From positions 248,001-312,000 of the forward strand of contig CAYOSF010000003.1 in the NCBI GenBank assembly GCA_964406605.1: a DNA stretch of 64,000 bases. Reading direction: 5' to 3'. The position numbers and the translations under genes were made by a program. Shown here in pieces: positions 16,637 through 25,462 of this stretch (position 1 is the first letter of the stretch; each line of letters starts with the position of its first letter). Origin of the DNA: CAYOSF01 sp964406605 (GTDB lineage: Bacteria; Chloroflexota; Dehalococcoidia; DSTF01; RBG-16-68-14). Under the pieces are notes generated by a model. The model was not told the DNA's origin, did not search any database, and was given only the letters and a program-made list of their open reading frames with translations.

Positions 16637-16904
16637 TATGCCTCCCTTCCTTCAGGGACTCTCCCAAACGCATGTAAGAACCCATGCTGCAGGCCTTGTT
16701 GTTTGTGGACTAGCATGGTCCTGCGGGACCAGCTTGGTAGAGCGAGTCGCGGCGCGCTGTGCCGCTGCGTATTCATCTCCAACCTCATGTCATCCATGAT
16801 TCCTCGGTCTCTAGTTCCTGCCGGATTCTGGAGGTCCGTGGGCTGATCCTATCAGGTCATACGCATTTCTCGCTGCCCCTCGCGTGCTATCCTGCCCTCA
16901 TCAC

Positions 16905-17609
16905 ATGGCAGTCCCAGCCTCGCCCCGAGCCAAGCCGCGCCGGCGCAGGCAACGCCGGCCGCTGACGCCCGCGCGCATCATCGAGCTGCTGGATGCGGAG
17001 TACGGCGAGGCGCCCTGGCGCGTGCGCCGCGACCCGACGCGGGAGTTGGTGCTCACCCTCCTCTCCCAGAATACGTCCGACACCAACTCCGGCCGGGCCT
17101 ACGACCGGCTCCTCGATGCCTTCCCGGGCTGGCACTCTCTGCTCGACGCCGACGTGAAGGCGATCGAGCGGGCGATCAAGCCCGGCGGCCTCGCGCCCAC
17201 CAAGGCCCCCCGCATCCAGGCGATGCTGCGCGAGGTGTGGAGCCGCCGGGGCTCGTTTGACCTCTCGCTCCTGGCTGAACTGCCGCTGGACGAGGCGCGG
17301 GCCTGGCTGCGCAGCCTGCCTGGCGTCGGACCGAAAACGGCCGCGTGCGTGCTCCTGTTCTCTCTTGGGATGCCTGCGCTGCCGGTCGATACGCACGTCC
17401 ACCGCGTGGCGAAGCGTCTCGGTCTGGTGCCGGAGAAGGCGACCGCGGAGCAGGCGCACGAGCTGCTGGAACCGACGCTCACGCCGGAGCAGATCTACCC
17501 GTTCCACATGCAGCTCATCCGGCATGGCCGCCTCACCTGCTCAGCGCAGCGCCCGAAGTGCCCGGTCTGTGTCCTGCGCGAGGACTGCCCGTCGGCGGAT
17601 ACGTTCTAA
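16905..17609 (+). CDS. nth: endonuclease III (DNA glycosylase/AP lyase)
   Basis: Base-excision repair enzyme that removes oxidised pyrimidines. 234 residues from ATG 16905. Helix-hairpin-helix 'LRSLPGVGPKTAACVL' carries the catalytic Lys; the catalytic Asp lies in 'LPVDTHVHRVAKRLGL'. The C-terminal [4Fe-4S] cluster motif C-x6-C-x2-C-x5-C is complete ('CSAQRPKCPVCVLREDC'). The N-terminus adds a basic Arg-rich tail. There is no ribosome site; a TGCTATCCT -10-like element lies about 15-20 bases before the ATG, so the mRNA may be leaderless. Confidence 0.93.
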   Translation: MAVPASPRAKPRRRRQRRPLTPARIIELLDAEYGEAPWRVRRDPTRELVLTLLSQNTSDTNSGRAYDRLLDAFPGWHSLLDADVKAIERAIKPGGLAPTKAPRIQAMLREVWSRRGSFDLSLLAELPLDEARAWLRSLPGVGPKTAACVLLFSLGMPALPVDTHVHRVAKRLGLVPEKATAEQAHELLEPTLTPEQIYPFHMQLIRHGRLTCSAQRPKCPVCVLREDCPSADTF

Positions 17610-17639
17610 CCATGGGGGCGCGCTGTTTCGCCCGTCCCG

Positions 17640-17781
17640 GGCCGACCTCAAGGTCGGCCCCTACGACAGCTCCTTCTATTTGCAGGTAGTGACCCCCGTG
17701 GCAGCCGTCGCGGCGGGCGCGTCACCGACGCGCCCCTACGCCGCCGTGGCCGGGCCGGTAGGAGCGCACGGGCGTGCGCCC
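17640..17781. repeat. three palindromic '...CCCCTAC' repeats
   Basis: Between nth and the next gene: GCCGACCTCAAGGTCGGC followed by CCCTAC; GCGGGCGCGTCACCGACGCG followed by CCCCTAC; and GTAGGAGCGCACGGGCGTGC followed by GCCCCTAC. Each is a short inverted repeat ending in the same GCCCCTAC box. A fourth box occurs at 53450. They look like a REP-like family seen widely in Chloroflexota. Confidence 0.6.
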
Positions 17782-18597
17782 CTACGTTCGCCTTAGTCCC
17801 CTGCTGCGCCCTCCGTCCTTCTCGGACAGGACGATCGTGCGGCGGCTCTCCATGCTCAGCTCCTGGCCGTCGAAGCCGCCCCAGGTCCCACGAACGGTCA
17901 GCCCGGCCTTGTGGAGCATCTTCGAGAGCTCCGTGAACGTATAGAGCCGCTCCGAGTGCGGCTGGTGGCGTCGCTCGCCGTCCGGCGTGACATAGAACCA
18001 GTCGACGTTGATCCGGCCGGTGTGGATATCGTAGCGACGGCGCTCCATATGGAAGCCGCCGTCGGCTCGCTCCTCCCAACTCGTGTCGCGGAAGTAGCGC
18101 ATGAGGAAGTCGCGGTTGATCGTGTCGATGAAGAAACGGCCGCCCGGCTTGAGCGCCCGCCCGACGCCGTCGAGCACGCGTTGGTCGTCGGCCTCCTTCT
18201 CGAAGTAGCCGAACGAGGTGAAGACGTTGATGACGGCGTCGAAAGGACCGACATCCGGCGGGATCTTACGCATATCGCCGTGGACCCACTCGACCCGCAC
18301 GCCCGCCTTTCGGGCCGCCGCCTTCGCCAGCCGCAGGTGGTAGGTAGAGAGGTCGAGGCCGGCGACGCGATAGCCACGCTGGGCCAGCCGTATCGAATGC
18401 CGGCCGTGCCCGCAGCAGAGGTCGAGCACGCGCGCGCCCTCCGGCAGCTCCAGCGCCCGTACGATGAACTCCGTCTCCGCGTCCGACCGCTGATCGATCT
18501 CCTCCTCGCCGAGTGACCCGCGCGGCCCGCCGATGAACCAGTAGTCGTAGTAGTCCCGCTCGAAGAGCGTCTTGTACCAGGGCTTGCGTCTGGGCAT
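17782..18597 (-). CDS. class I SAM-dependent methyltransferase
   Basis: 271 residues. SAM-binding motif I 'VLDLCCGHGRHSIRLAQRG' (about 57-75), motif II 'VAGLDLSTYHLRLA', 'GDMRKIPPDVGPFDAVINVF' with motif IV, and 'LKPGGRFFIDTINRDFLMR' after it. The N-terminus 'WYKTLFERDYYDYWF' is typical of a group of small-molecule methyltransferases of unknown target. GGAGAGGAGG precedes the ATG. The gene is separated from its own promoter by a 21-residue leader peptide and a terminator-like hairpin, so expression is probably controlled by attenuation. Confidence 0.88.
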   Translation of the reverse strand: MPRRKPWYKTLFERDYYDYWFIGGPRGSLGEEEIDQRSDAETEFIVRALELPEGARVLDLCCGHGRHSIRLAQRGYRVAGLDLSTYHLRLAKAAARKAGVRVEWVHGDMRKIPPDVGPFDAVINVFTSFGYFEKEADDQRVLDGVGRALKPGGRFFIDTINRDFLMRYFRDTSWEERADGGFHMERRRYDIHTGRINVDWFYVTPDGERRHQPHSERLYTFTELSKMLHKAGLTVRGTWGGFDGQELSMESRRTIVLSEKDGGRSRGLRRT

Positions 18598-18614
18598 GAT
18601 GACCTCCTCTCCAA

Positions 18615-18654
18615 CAAAACAACCGGCCCGCTCACCTTTCGGGGCAGCGGGCCG
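18615..18654 (-). terminator. terminator-like hairpin (putative attenuator) upstream of the methyltransferase
   Basis: In the minus-strand transcript a 9-bp perfect stem CGGCCCGCT / AGCGGGCCG with a 13-base loop is followed by GTTGTTTTGTTGG. It lies between the leader peptide stop (18679) and the methyltransferase ATG (18597), where a terminator would otherwise make no sense. Confidence 0.65.
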
Positions 18655-18678
18655 ATTCGTGTGCTTCCGGAAGCGCGA

Positions 18679-18744
18679 TCAGTCGCCCACTGCCCAGCAG
18701 CAGAGGCCTACCAGCAGGCGACCGATGATAGCGCGACCGTTCAT
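18679..18744 (-). CDS. putative 21-residue leader peptide
   Basis: Too short for ordinary gene calling. ATG 18744 to TGA 18679 encodes a basic, hydrophobic 21-residue peptide containing Leu-Cys-Cys-Trp near its end. The promoter predicted at 18755-18783 would start transcription only about four bases before the ATG, so the message would be almost leaderless. The hairpin follows 24 bases after the stop. This layout matches ribosome-dependent attenuation, but the Cys-Cys-Trp run does not point to one clear amino acid signal. Confidence 0.5.
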   Translation of the reverse strand: MNGRAIIGRLLVGLCCWAVGD

Positions 18745-18754
18745 GGTGACCCCT

Positions 18755-18783
18755 TGATACCAAACCGACGGAGGATGTGTCAA
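18755..18783 (-). promoter_or_regulatory. promoter of leader peptide and methyltransferase
   Basis: Perfect -35 TTGACA (18778-18783), 17-base spacer, -10 GTATCA (18755-18760). Divergent from the argC promoter 11 bases away. Confidence 0.75.
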
Positions 18784-18793
18784 TGCGCGTTTC

Positions 18794-18823
18794 TTGCTCA
18801 TCCGAATCGGCCACCGCTATACT
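18794..18823 (+). promoter_or_regulatory. promoter of the argCJB operon
   Basis: -35 TTGCTC (18794-18799), 18-base spacer, -10 TATACT (18818-18823). The argC GTG is 31 bases downstream of the -10. Confidence 0.7.
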
Positions 18824-18854
18824 CCAGCGTACATCGTCGTATCGAGGGACTAGC

Positions 18855-19871
18855 GTGGTTCGGGTAGGCATCATCAACGTAACGGGCTACATGGGGGCGG
18901 AGGCCGCCAGGCTGCTGCACGGTCATCCCGAGGTCGAGGTCACCTCAGTGACCGGCCGCACCGCCGCGGGCAAGCCGCTAAGCGAGGTGTATCCCCACCT
19001 CGCGCCGCTGGGCCTCGAAGTCGAGGAGGAGCTGGGCGAGGTGGATGCCGTCTTCTCGGCGCTCCCGCACGGCCCCAGCGCCGAGACGCTGCTGCCATAC
19101 ATCGAGCGGGGGCTGCCGGTGCTGGACATGAGCGCCGCCTTCCGCCTGCGCCGGATCGAGGAGTACGAGCCCTGGTACGGCGAGCATCCCGCGCCGCACC
19201 TGCTCTCGAAGGCCGTCTTCGGCATACCGGAACTGCGCAGGGAGGAGATCGTGTCGTCGAAGCTGGTGGCCGGCGCCGGCTGTCACGCGACGGCGACGAT
19301 CCTGGCGCTCGCTCCCGCGGTGAAGGCCGGTCTCATCGAGGGCGACATCGTTGTCGACAGCAAGACCGGCATCTCCGGCGCCGGCCGCACCCTCGGGCTC
19401 AAGTACCATTTCTCGGAAGCGAACGAGGGCGTCTCCGCCTACGCGCTGGGTGGCCATCGCCAGTTGCCGGAGATAACACAGGAGCTGGAGGCGCTCTCGG
19501 AGGGTCCCGCGTTACGTATCACCTTCGTGCCTCATCTGATCCCGATGACGCGTGGCATCCTGGTCACCTGCTACGCTCCGTTGCGCGAGGACACGGCCCG
19601 CGGAGACGGCATACGCGGGCTCTACCAGGACTTCTATCGAGAGTCGCCGTTCGTTCGGGTGGTCGACGAGCCGCCTGCGACGAAGCAGACGCTCGGCTGC
19701 AACGACTGCCTCCTGTACCCAACGGTGGACGAGCGCACCGACCGACTCATCGTCGTGAGCTGCCTGGATAATCTGGTGAAGGGCGGTTCGGGCCAGGGCG
19801 TGCAGTGTCTGAACTTGATGCTGGGCCTGCCGGAGACGGCCGGGCTGAGCGGGCTGGCCCTCTATCCGTAG
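18855..19871 (+). CDS. argC: N-acetyl-gamma-glutamyl-phosphate reductase
   Basis: Third step of arginine synthesis: NADPH-dependent reduction of N-acetylglutamyl phosphate to the semialdehyde. 338 residues. N-terminal NADP fold 'VGIINVTGYMGAEAARLL', catalytic Cys in 'VAGAGCHATATILAL', catalytic His in 'VPHLIPMTRGILVT', and the C-terminal 'LDNLVKGGSGQGVQCLNLM'. I chose GTG 18855 (GAGGGA six bases upstream); the frame is open further upstream but crosses the promoter. First gene of argC-argJ-argB. Confidence 0.96.
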   Translation: MVRVGIINVTGYMGAEAARLLHGHPEVEVTSVTGRTAAGKPLSEVYPHLAPLGLEVEEELGEVDAVFSALPHGPSAETLLPYIERGLPVLDMSAAFRLRRIEEYEPWYGEHPAPHLLSKAVFGIPELRREEIVSSKLVAGAGCHATATILALAPAVKAGLIEGDIVVDSKTGISGAGRTLGLKYHFSEANEGVSAYALGGHRQLPEITQELEALSEGPALRITFVPHLIPMTRGILVTCYAPLREDTARGDGIRGLYQDFYRESPFVRVVDEPPATKQTLGCNDCLLYPTVDERTDRLIVVSCLDNLVKGGSGQGVQCLNLMLGLPETAGLSGLALYP

Positions 19872-19876
19872 CGCGT

Positions 19877-21094
19877 ATGAACGATCAGCTCGTAGACGTG
19901 CCGGACGGCACCATCACTACTCCCAGGGGTTTCCTAGCGGGCGCCACCGAATCCGGTATTCGCGACGCTGCGCCGGGGCACCTGGACCTCGCGCTGCTCA
20001 CGGCGGAGCGCCGCTGCGCCGCCGCGGCCGTCTACACCAGGAACCGCTTCCAGGCGGCTCCTATCCGCATCACGCGGCGTCACCTGCGGGACGGTCGGGC
20101 ACAGGCGGTGATCGCCAACAGCGGGTGCGCGAACGCCCTCACCGGCGAGCAAGGGCTCCGGCACGCGAAGGAGATGGCGGAGCTGGCCGCCGCGAAGCTT
20201 GGTGTCGCAGCAGAGGACGTGGTCGTGGCCAGCACGGGGGTGACCGGCTGTGAGCTGCCGATGGACCGCATCAGCGGCGGCGTCGGCCACATCATCCCGA
20301 CGGAGGACGGAGGCGATGCCTTCGCCCATGCCATCATGACCACCGATACCGTGGCCAAGCAGGCGGCGGTGCGCTTCGAGCATGACGGGCTGACCTACGC
20401 CGTGGGCGGCGCCGCCAAGGGCTCCGGCATGATCCACGTGAACATGGCGACGATGCTCGCTTTCCTGACCACGGACGCGCCGGTGGACGCCGACGTGCTG
20501 CCGTCGCTCCTGCGAGAGACGGTCGACGCCTCCTTCAACATGCTCACCGTCGATGGCGATACGAGCACCAACGACATGGTGCTGGTCATGGCGAACGGTG
20601 CCGCGGGCGGCAGGCCCATCGGAGCCAGACACCGCGCCCGGCCGCTGCTTCGCGCCGCCCTCCAGCACGTGGCGATGGCGCTCACGCGCAAGCTCGCCCG
20701 TGACGGGGAAGGCGCGAGCAAGCTGCTGGAAGTGCGGGTGCAGGGCGCCCACAGCGTCCAGGATGCCCGGAAGGCCGCGAAGGCGGTCGCGGGATCGATG
20801 CTGGTGAAGGCCGCCATCTTCGGCTGTGACCCAAACTGGGGACGGATCCTCGTTGCTCTCGGCTACAGCGGTGCGAGGGTCAGGGAGAAACGGCTCGCGG
20901 TGGCGATCCAGGACGTCGACGTCTGCCGAAACGGCGCGCCCGTACCCTTCGATGAGGCTGGCCTGTCGGAGGCGCTTGGGCACAGCGAGGTGTATCTTCG
21001 CGTCGACCTGGGTGCAGGCCGGTTCCGCGCCACTGCCTGGGGCTGCGACCTGACGCCCGAGTACGTCCGCATCAACAGCGAGTACACGACGTGA
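19877..21094 (+). CDS. argJ: bifunctional glutamate N-acetyltransferase/ornithine acetyltransferase
   Basis: Recycles the acetyl group from N-acetylornithine to glutamate, giving a cyclic arginine pathway. 405 residues from ATG 19877. The self-cleavage and nucleophile site is 'GMIHVNMATMLAFLTTDA', where Thr of 'MATM' starts the beta chain; 'IANSGCANALTGEQG' and 'FGCDPNWGRILVALGYSG' are other signatures. It lies five bases after argC and its stop overlaps argB (GTGA). Confidence 0.96.
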   Translation: MNDQLVDVPDGTITTPRGFLAGATESGIRDAAPGHLDLALLTAERRCAAAAVYTRNRFQAAPIRITRRHLRDGRAQAVIANSGCANALTGEQGLRHAKEMAELAAAKLGVAAEDVVVASTGVTGCELPMDRISGGVGHIIPTEDGGDAFAHAIMTTDTVAKQAAVRFEHDGLTYAVGGAAKGSGMIHVNMATMLAFLTTDAPVDADVLPSLLRETVDASFNMLTVDGDTSTNDMVLVMANGAAGGRPIGARHRARPLLRAALQHVAMALTRKLARDGEGASKLLEVRVQGAHSVQDARKAAKAVAGSMLVKAAIFGCDPNWGRILVALGYSGARVREKRLAVAIQDVDVCRNGAPVPFDEAGLSEALGHSEVYLRVDLGAGRFRATAWGCDLTPEYVRINSEYTT

Positions 21095-21891
21095 CGGACT
21101 CCTCGGTCACCGTCGTCAAGGTCGGAGGGAGCACGCTCGGCCGGCACGACACCTCGCTGGATGACCTCGCGGCTCTGCACGCGGGAGGCCGCCGGTTCGT
21201 CGTCGTGCACGGGGGCGGCGCGACTATCAGCGAGTGGCTGGCGAAGCACGAAGTCGAGTCACGCTTCGTTCGGGGCCTGCGCGCCACCGACGAGCCCGCT
21301 CTCGAGATCGTCGTCGCTGTGCTTGCGGGGCTGGTGAACAAGCGGCTGGTCGCCGAGCTGCAGGCCCGCGGCGCGCGCGCCCTTGGCATGTCGGGCGCCG
21401 ACCACGCCGTGATGCGCGCCCGCCGCTACGATCAGGAGCTGGGTTTCGTAGGCGAGATCGCGGGCGTGGACGCCGATACGCTGCGCGCCGTGGTCGACGG
21501 CGGCGCCGTAGTTGTTCTGGCTCCGATCGCCATCGAGATCGAGGGGGGGGCGCTCCGCCCACAGCTCCTTAACGTCAACGCGGACACTGTTGCCGGCTAC
21601 GTTGCGGCATCGATGGAAGCTGGGCAGCTGGTCTTCCTGACCGACGTAACGGGCGTAATGGAGGCCGACGGCTCGGTCCGGTCTCACTTGAGTTCCGAAG
21701 AGGCGAGGGGTCTGCTGCAGAGCGGCGCCGTGACGGGTGGAATGATCCCGAAGGTGGAGGCGGCCCTGGTCGCGGCCGCCGCCGGGGTGCCGACCTGTGT
21801 GGTAGATGGCAGGGAGGCCGGTGTTCTGAGCAGGCTATTGACGGAAGAACAGAGCGGGCCAGCCGGAGCCGGCGGGACCCGTATTGGCTGA
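21091..21891 (+). CDS. argB: acetylglutamate kinase
   Basis: Phosphorylates N-acetylglutamate, the second step of arginine synthesis. 266 residues of the amino acid kinase fold: 'VVKVGGSTL' at the N-terminus, 'VVVHGGGATISEWL', 'LGMSGADHAVMRA', 'LLNVNADTVAGYVAASM' and 'LTDVTGVME', with the C-terminal 'GMIPKVEAALVAAAAGV'. GTG start overlaps argJ by four bases. The N-acetyl-glutamate loop is typical; no N-terminal arginine-sensing helix is evident. Confidence 0.95.
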   Translation: MTDSSVTVVKVGGSTLGRHDTSLDDLAALHAGGRRFVVVHGGGATISEWLAKHEVESRFVRGLRATDEPALEIVVAVLAGLVNKRLVAELQARGARALGMSGADHAVMRARRYDQELGFVGEIAGVDADTLRAVVDGGAVVVLAPIAIEIEGGALRPQLLNVNADTVAGYVAASMEAGQLVFLTDVTGVMEADGSVRSHLSSEEARGLLQSGAVTGGMIPKVEAALVAAAAGVPTCVVDGREAGVLSRLLTEEQSGPAGAGGTRIG

Positions 21892-21969
21892 CCCCTTTCT
21901 TGTGCGGCCCGTTCCGGCTGATATACCATCGCTGGTAGCTGCTCGCTCCATGGATGAGGCGTGCCGTAT

Positions 21970-24837
21970 ATGACATTTCGCTTCCAGCCGTCGGACGAGG
22001 ACCAGGACCTAGGGCCGCCCCCGGGGCCCTTCCAGTTTCGCAGGCGTCCTCGCTGGCGCATACCGGGTGGACTCATGCGCTGGGCGGTACCGATTGCCCT
22101 GCTTATCCTGCTGTTCATCGTCGCCAGCATCGCCAAGGGCATCTATGCCGACTGGCTCTGGTTCGGGAGCGTGGACTACCAGTCCGTCTATCGAGTGCGT
22201 ATCGTCACCCGCATCTGGCTGTTCTTCGCCGGTGCGGGGGTCTTTCTCGCCTTCTTTGGGACGAACGTGGTGATAGCGCTGCGGCTGGGATCTCGAGGGG
22301 GGAGCGGACTGCCTTTCGTGATCGGGGAAGTGGACTCGGGCGCTCTGCGACGCACCGTGCTGGTCGCCGGGCTGGCAGCGGCGTTGTTCCTGGCCGTCAT
22401 CTTCGGCACCCAGGCGGCGGGCCAGTGGAACAACATCCTCCTGCTGATCAACAGCCAGTCATTCGGCGTCGCAGATCCCCAGTTCAACAAGGACATCGGC
22501 TTCTACCTCTTCCAGTTGCCGGCCCTGAACTTCATCCTGGGCTGGTCGCTTGGGGTAGTGGTCCTCACGGTCATCGTCGTCGTCGGGCTCTACGCCGTTC
22601 GGCTTCTGTTGGGCGGCTTCGGCGGGGAGGCGCCGCCCCTTGCCAGGCCCCACGTGTCGGTGCTGCTGGTGATCGTGCTGGGCCTCTTCGTCTGGCGCTA
22701 CTGGCTAGGCCGCTATGCGCTGCTCTACTCGGACCGGGGCGCGGCCTTCGGTGCCGGCTACACCGACGTGCACGCTCAGCTCCCGGCGGTCTACGTGCTC
22801 ATGGCGCTCGCTTCGCTGACGGCGCTCTGCATTCTGATCAGCATCTTTCGCCGCCAGCTGCTGTTTCTGCCCATCGGAGCGGTAGTGCTCTGGGTGGTGG
22901 CTGCTATCGCCGGTGGGCTGATCTATCCCGCCACGGTCCAGCGCTTCCAGGTGGAACCGAATGAGCTGGCGAAGGAACGGGAGTACATTGAGCGCAACAT
23001 CGAAGCTACCCGCGCCGCGTACGGCCTGGACCAGATCGAGGTCTTGCCCGAGGAGCAGACCCCTGCCCGCGATTATGTCACGGCGACAGAGATCGACGAG
23101 AACACTGGGACGGTGCAGAATATCCGGCTCTGGGACCATCGCCCGCTGCGGCAGACGCTGAACCAGAGACAGACGATCCGGCCTCGCTACACCTTCTTGG
23201 ATGTGGATGTCGACCGGTACGTGGTCGACGGTGTCCTGCGCCAGGTAATGCTTTCCGCCCGCGAGCTGAATCAGGAGAGCCTGCCTGAGGACGCCCGGAG
23301 CTGGGTGAACCGGCGCCTCCAGTTCACCCACGGGTTTGGGCTGGCGATGGTGCCGGTGAACGAGGTGGTTCAGGAAGGGCTGCCGGACTTCTTCATCAAG
23401 GACATTCCGCCTACGGGGAAGTTCGAGATAACGCAACCTCGCATCTACTATGGCGAAATGCCGGAGCACTACGTCATCGTCAACACGAAGGAAAACGAGT
23501 TCGACTATCAGGGCACCGGGGACCAGCAGGTGAGGAACAGGTATGACGGCAAAGGCGGGGTGAGGCTCAACTCGTACCTGCGCCGCATGGTCTACGCCTG
23601 GGAGTTCGCCGATACGAACGTGCTGATCAGCGGCGCGATCAACGATGAGAGCCGGATTCTCTACCGGCGCAACATCCGCGACCGCGTCGAGGAGATCGCG
23701 CCGTTCCTGCAACTGGACGCCGACCCGTACCTCGTGGTGTCGGACGGGAAGCTCTTCTGGATCCTGGACGCGTACACGCACACCGACCTGTATCCGTACT
23801 CGACTCGAACCGCCGGGCTCAACTACATTCGGAACAGCGTGAAGGTGGTGGTGAGCGCCTTCGACGGATCGGTCACGTTCTACCTCATAGACCCGGACGA
23901 CCCGATCGCTCAGGTGTACAAGGGCATCTACCCCGACCTGTTCACCGACATTGAGCAGATGCCGGAATCTCTGCGCGCGCATCTCCGCTATCCTCAGGAC
24001 ATGTTCCAACTGCAGTCGGTGGTCTACACCACCTATCACATTACGCAGCCCGACACCTTCTTCAACAAGGAGGATCTCTGGGAGATACCGACGGAGAAGT
24101 TCGCCGACCAGGAGCAGCCCATCCAGCCGTACTACGTGATCATGCGCCTGCCCGGCGAGGACCAGGAGGAGTTCGCTCTCATTCTTCCGTTCAGCCCCGC
24201 CAACAGGAAGATCGCTGTCGCCTGGCTGGCCGCCCGGTCCGACGGTGACAACTACGGCAAGCTACTCTCGTTCCGGCTTCCGACGGAGAAGGTCATCTTC
24301 GGACCCTCTCAGGTAGAGTCCCGCATCGACCAGGACACGCTCATCTCGCAGCAGCTCAGTCTGTGGGACCAGGCGGGCTCGCAGGTGATCCGCGGCAACC
24401 TGCTCATGATCCCGATCGGCGAGGGGAACCTGTTCGTCGAGCCGATCTACCTGCAGGCCACGGCCAGCAACCTGCCGGAACTGAAGCGTGTCGTGGTGGC
24501 GAACGGCAACAACATCGCCATGGAGCCTACGCTGAAACGGGCGCTCGAGGTGGTGCTCGGCCGCGCGGAGGCGACCGCGCCGGCCATCGAGGGCATCCCG
24601 TCGCCCACGCCGGGAGCCACGCCCGCAGAAGGAGAGACGCCCGCGCCGACACCGACTCCCCAGCCGACGACCGCTCTGCCAGACGACGTGAGCCAACTAG
24701 TGCAAGAGGCGAATACCGTCTTCGAACGCGCCCAGGAGTTGCTGCGTCAGGGCGACTTTGCCGGCTACGGCGAGCAGATCGATCAGCTCCAGGAGATCCT
24801 CCAACGCCTGGCGGAGCTGACGGAACTGGGGCAGTAA
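21970..24837 (+). CDS. UPF0182 family integral membrane protein
   Basis: About 955 residues. Seven predicted membrane helices in the first 330 residues ('VPIALLILLFIVASIAKGIY', 'RIWLFFAGAGVFLAFFGTNV', 'LVAGLAAALFLAVIFGTQA' and others), then a large outer domain with the UPF0182 signatures 'YTFLDVDVDRYVVDG', 'FTHGFGLAMVPVNEV', 'DIPPTGKFEITQPRIYYGE' and 'RIDQDTLISQQLSLWDQ'. A Pro/Thr linker and a C-terminal coiled coil follow. The family is common in Actinobacteria and Chloroflexota; its function is unknown. ATG 21970 has GGATGAGG ten bases upstream; GTG 21961 is also in frame. Confidence 0.93.
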   Translation: MTFRFQPSDEDQDLGPPPGPFQFRRRPRWRIPGGLMRWAVPIALLILLFIVASIAKGIYADWLWFGSVDYQSVYRVRIVTRIWLFFAGAGVFLAFFGTNVVIALRLGSRGGSGLPFVIGEVDSGALRRTVLVAGLAAALFLAVIFGTQAAGQWNNILLLINSQSFGVADPQFNKDIGFYLFQLPALNFILGWSLGVVVLTVIVVVGLYAVRLLLGGFGGEAPPLARPHVSVLLVIVLGLFVWRYWLGRYALLYSDRGAAFGAGYTDVHAQLPAVYVLMALASLTALCILISIFRRQLLFLPIGAVVLWVVAAIAGGLIYPATVQRFQVEPNELAKEREYIERNIEATRAAYGLDQIEVLPEEQTPARDYVTATEIDENTGTVQNIRLWDHRPLRQTLNQRQTIRPRYTFLDVDVDRYVVDGVLRQVMLSARELNQESLPEDARSWVNRRLQFTHGFGLAMVPVNEVVQEGLPDFFIKDIPPTGKFEITQPRIYYGEMPEHYVIVNTKENEFDYQGTGDQQVRNRYDGKGGVRLNSYLRRMVYAWEFADTNVLISGAINDESRILYRRNIRDRVEEIAPFLQLDADPYLVVSDGKLFWILDAYTHTDLYPYSTRTAGLNYIRNSVKVVVSAFDGSVTFYLIDPDDPIAQVYKGIYPDLFTDIEQMPESLRAHLRYPQDMFQLQSVVYTTYHITQPDTFFNKEDLWEIPTEKFADQEQPIQPYYVIMRLPGEDQEEFALILPFSPANRKIAVAWLAARSDGDNYGKLLSFRLPTEKVIFGPSQVESRIDQDTLISQQLSLWDQAGSQVIRGNLLMIPIGEGNLFVEPIYLQATASNLPELKRVVVANGNNIAMEPTLKRALEVVLGRAEATAPAIEGIPSPTPGATPAEGETPAPTPTPQPTTALPDDVSQLVQEANTVFERAQELLRQGDFAGYGEQIDQLQEILQRLAELTELGQ

Positions 24838-24838
24838 C

Positions 24839-25351
24839 TCAGCCTGAAGTCCCCGTGCGTTCGGCGATCACCTGCCGCAGCCGGCGGGCCTGCCAGAGAT
24901 GCTCCAGATCGTGCTTGTTCTGCTCGCGCGCAAGCTGGGCGATGCCGACCGGTCCCAGGTAGGGGTGGATCCCCGTGCGCTCCCAGTCCTCCGGCATCAG
25001 GCTCCAGAGCAGGGTGACGCTGCGCTGCCGCAGGTGTTCGAACCGCTCCAGGGTCTCGAACAGGTCGATCTCCCGGTAGTCCCGCTCGAGCACCAGGGCG
25101 TCCGCGTCGAAGGCGGAAATGCGGGGCTCTTCCTGGAAGGTGATGGTTTCCAGCGACTGCAGGAAGTGCTCCTCGCAGTCCCGCAGGTGGGCGGCGATCT
25201 CCTTGAGCGACCAGGCCTCGTCTGAGGGACGCCAACGCAGATCGTCCTCATCCACGCCCCAGAGTTGCGATTCCAACTCGTGCGCGGCCTCCCACAGCGC
25301 CTTCAAGAGCCAGCGCGGCTCGTCGTGCTCCGGCGGGAAGCGAGGCGACAT
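24839..25351 (-). CDS. DinB-like four-helix metalloprotein
   Basis: 170 residues with the DinB/YfiT helical bundle pattern. Three histidines in the expected places ('KEIAAHLRDCEEHFLQ' and 'NKHDLEHLWQARRLRQ') would bind a divalent metal. Members include thiol-dependent transferases; the exact reaction cannot be assigned. The stop lies one base past the UPF0182 stop on the other strand, so the genes converge. Confidence 0.85.
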   Translation of the reverse strand: MSPRFPPEHDEPRWLLKALWEAAHELESQLWGVDEDDLRWRPSDEAWSLKEIAAHLRDCEEHFLQSLETITFQEEPRISAFDADALVLERDYREIDLFETLERFEHLRQRSVTLLWSLMPEDWERTGIHPYLGPVGIAQLAREQNKHDLEHLWQARRLRQVIAERTGTSG

Positions 25352-25422
25352 GGGAGCTCAGGTCCATTGTACCAGGAACGTAGTGCGCTTCCTGCCCCGG
25401 TCCGCCGCCGCCGCACCGCCGC

Positions 25423-25428
25423 TATAAT
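25423..25428 (+). promoter_or_regulatory. -10 element of the HD-domain gene
   Basis: Perfect TATAAT 35 bases before the ATG at 25463. The -35 region is not recognisable. Confidence 0.5.
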
Positions 25429-25462
25429 GAGGCCGGCACACGCGCGAGCGAAAGGAGCTGTG

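Noticed and set aside
22705..24039. 444-codon minus-strand frame inside the UPF0182 gene
   Set aside because: Antisense shadow; the plus strand encodes a well-conserved family across its full length.
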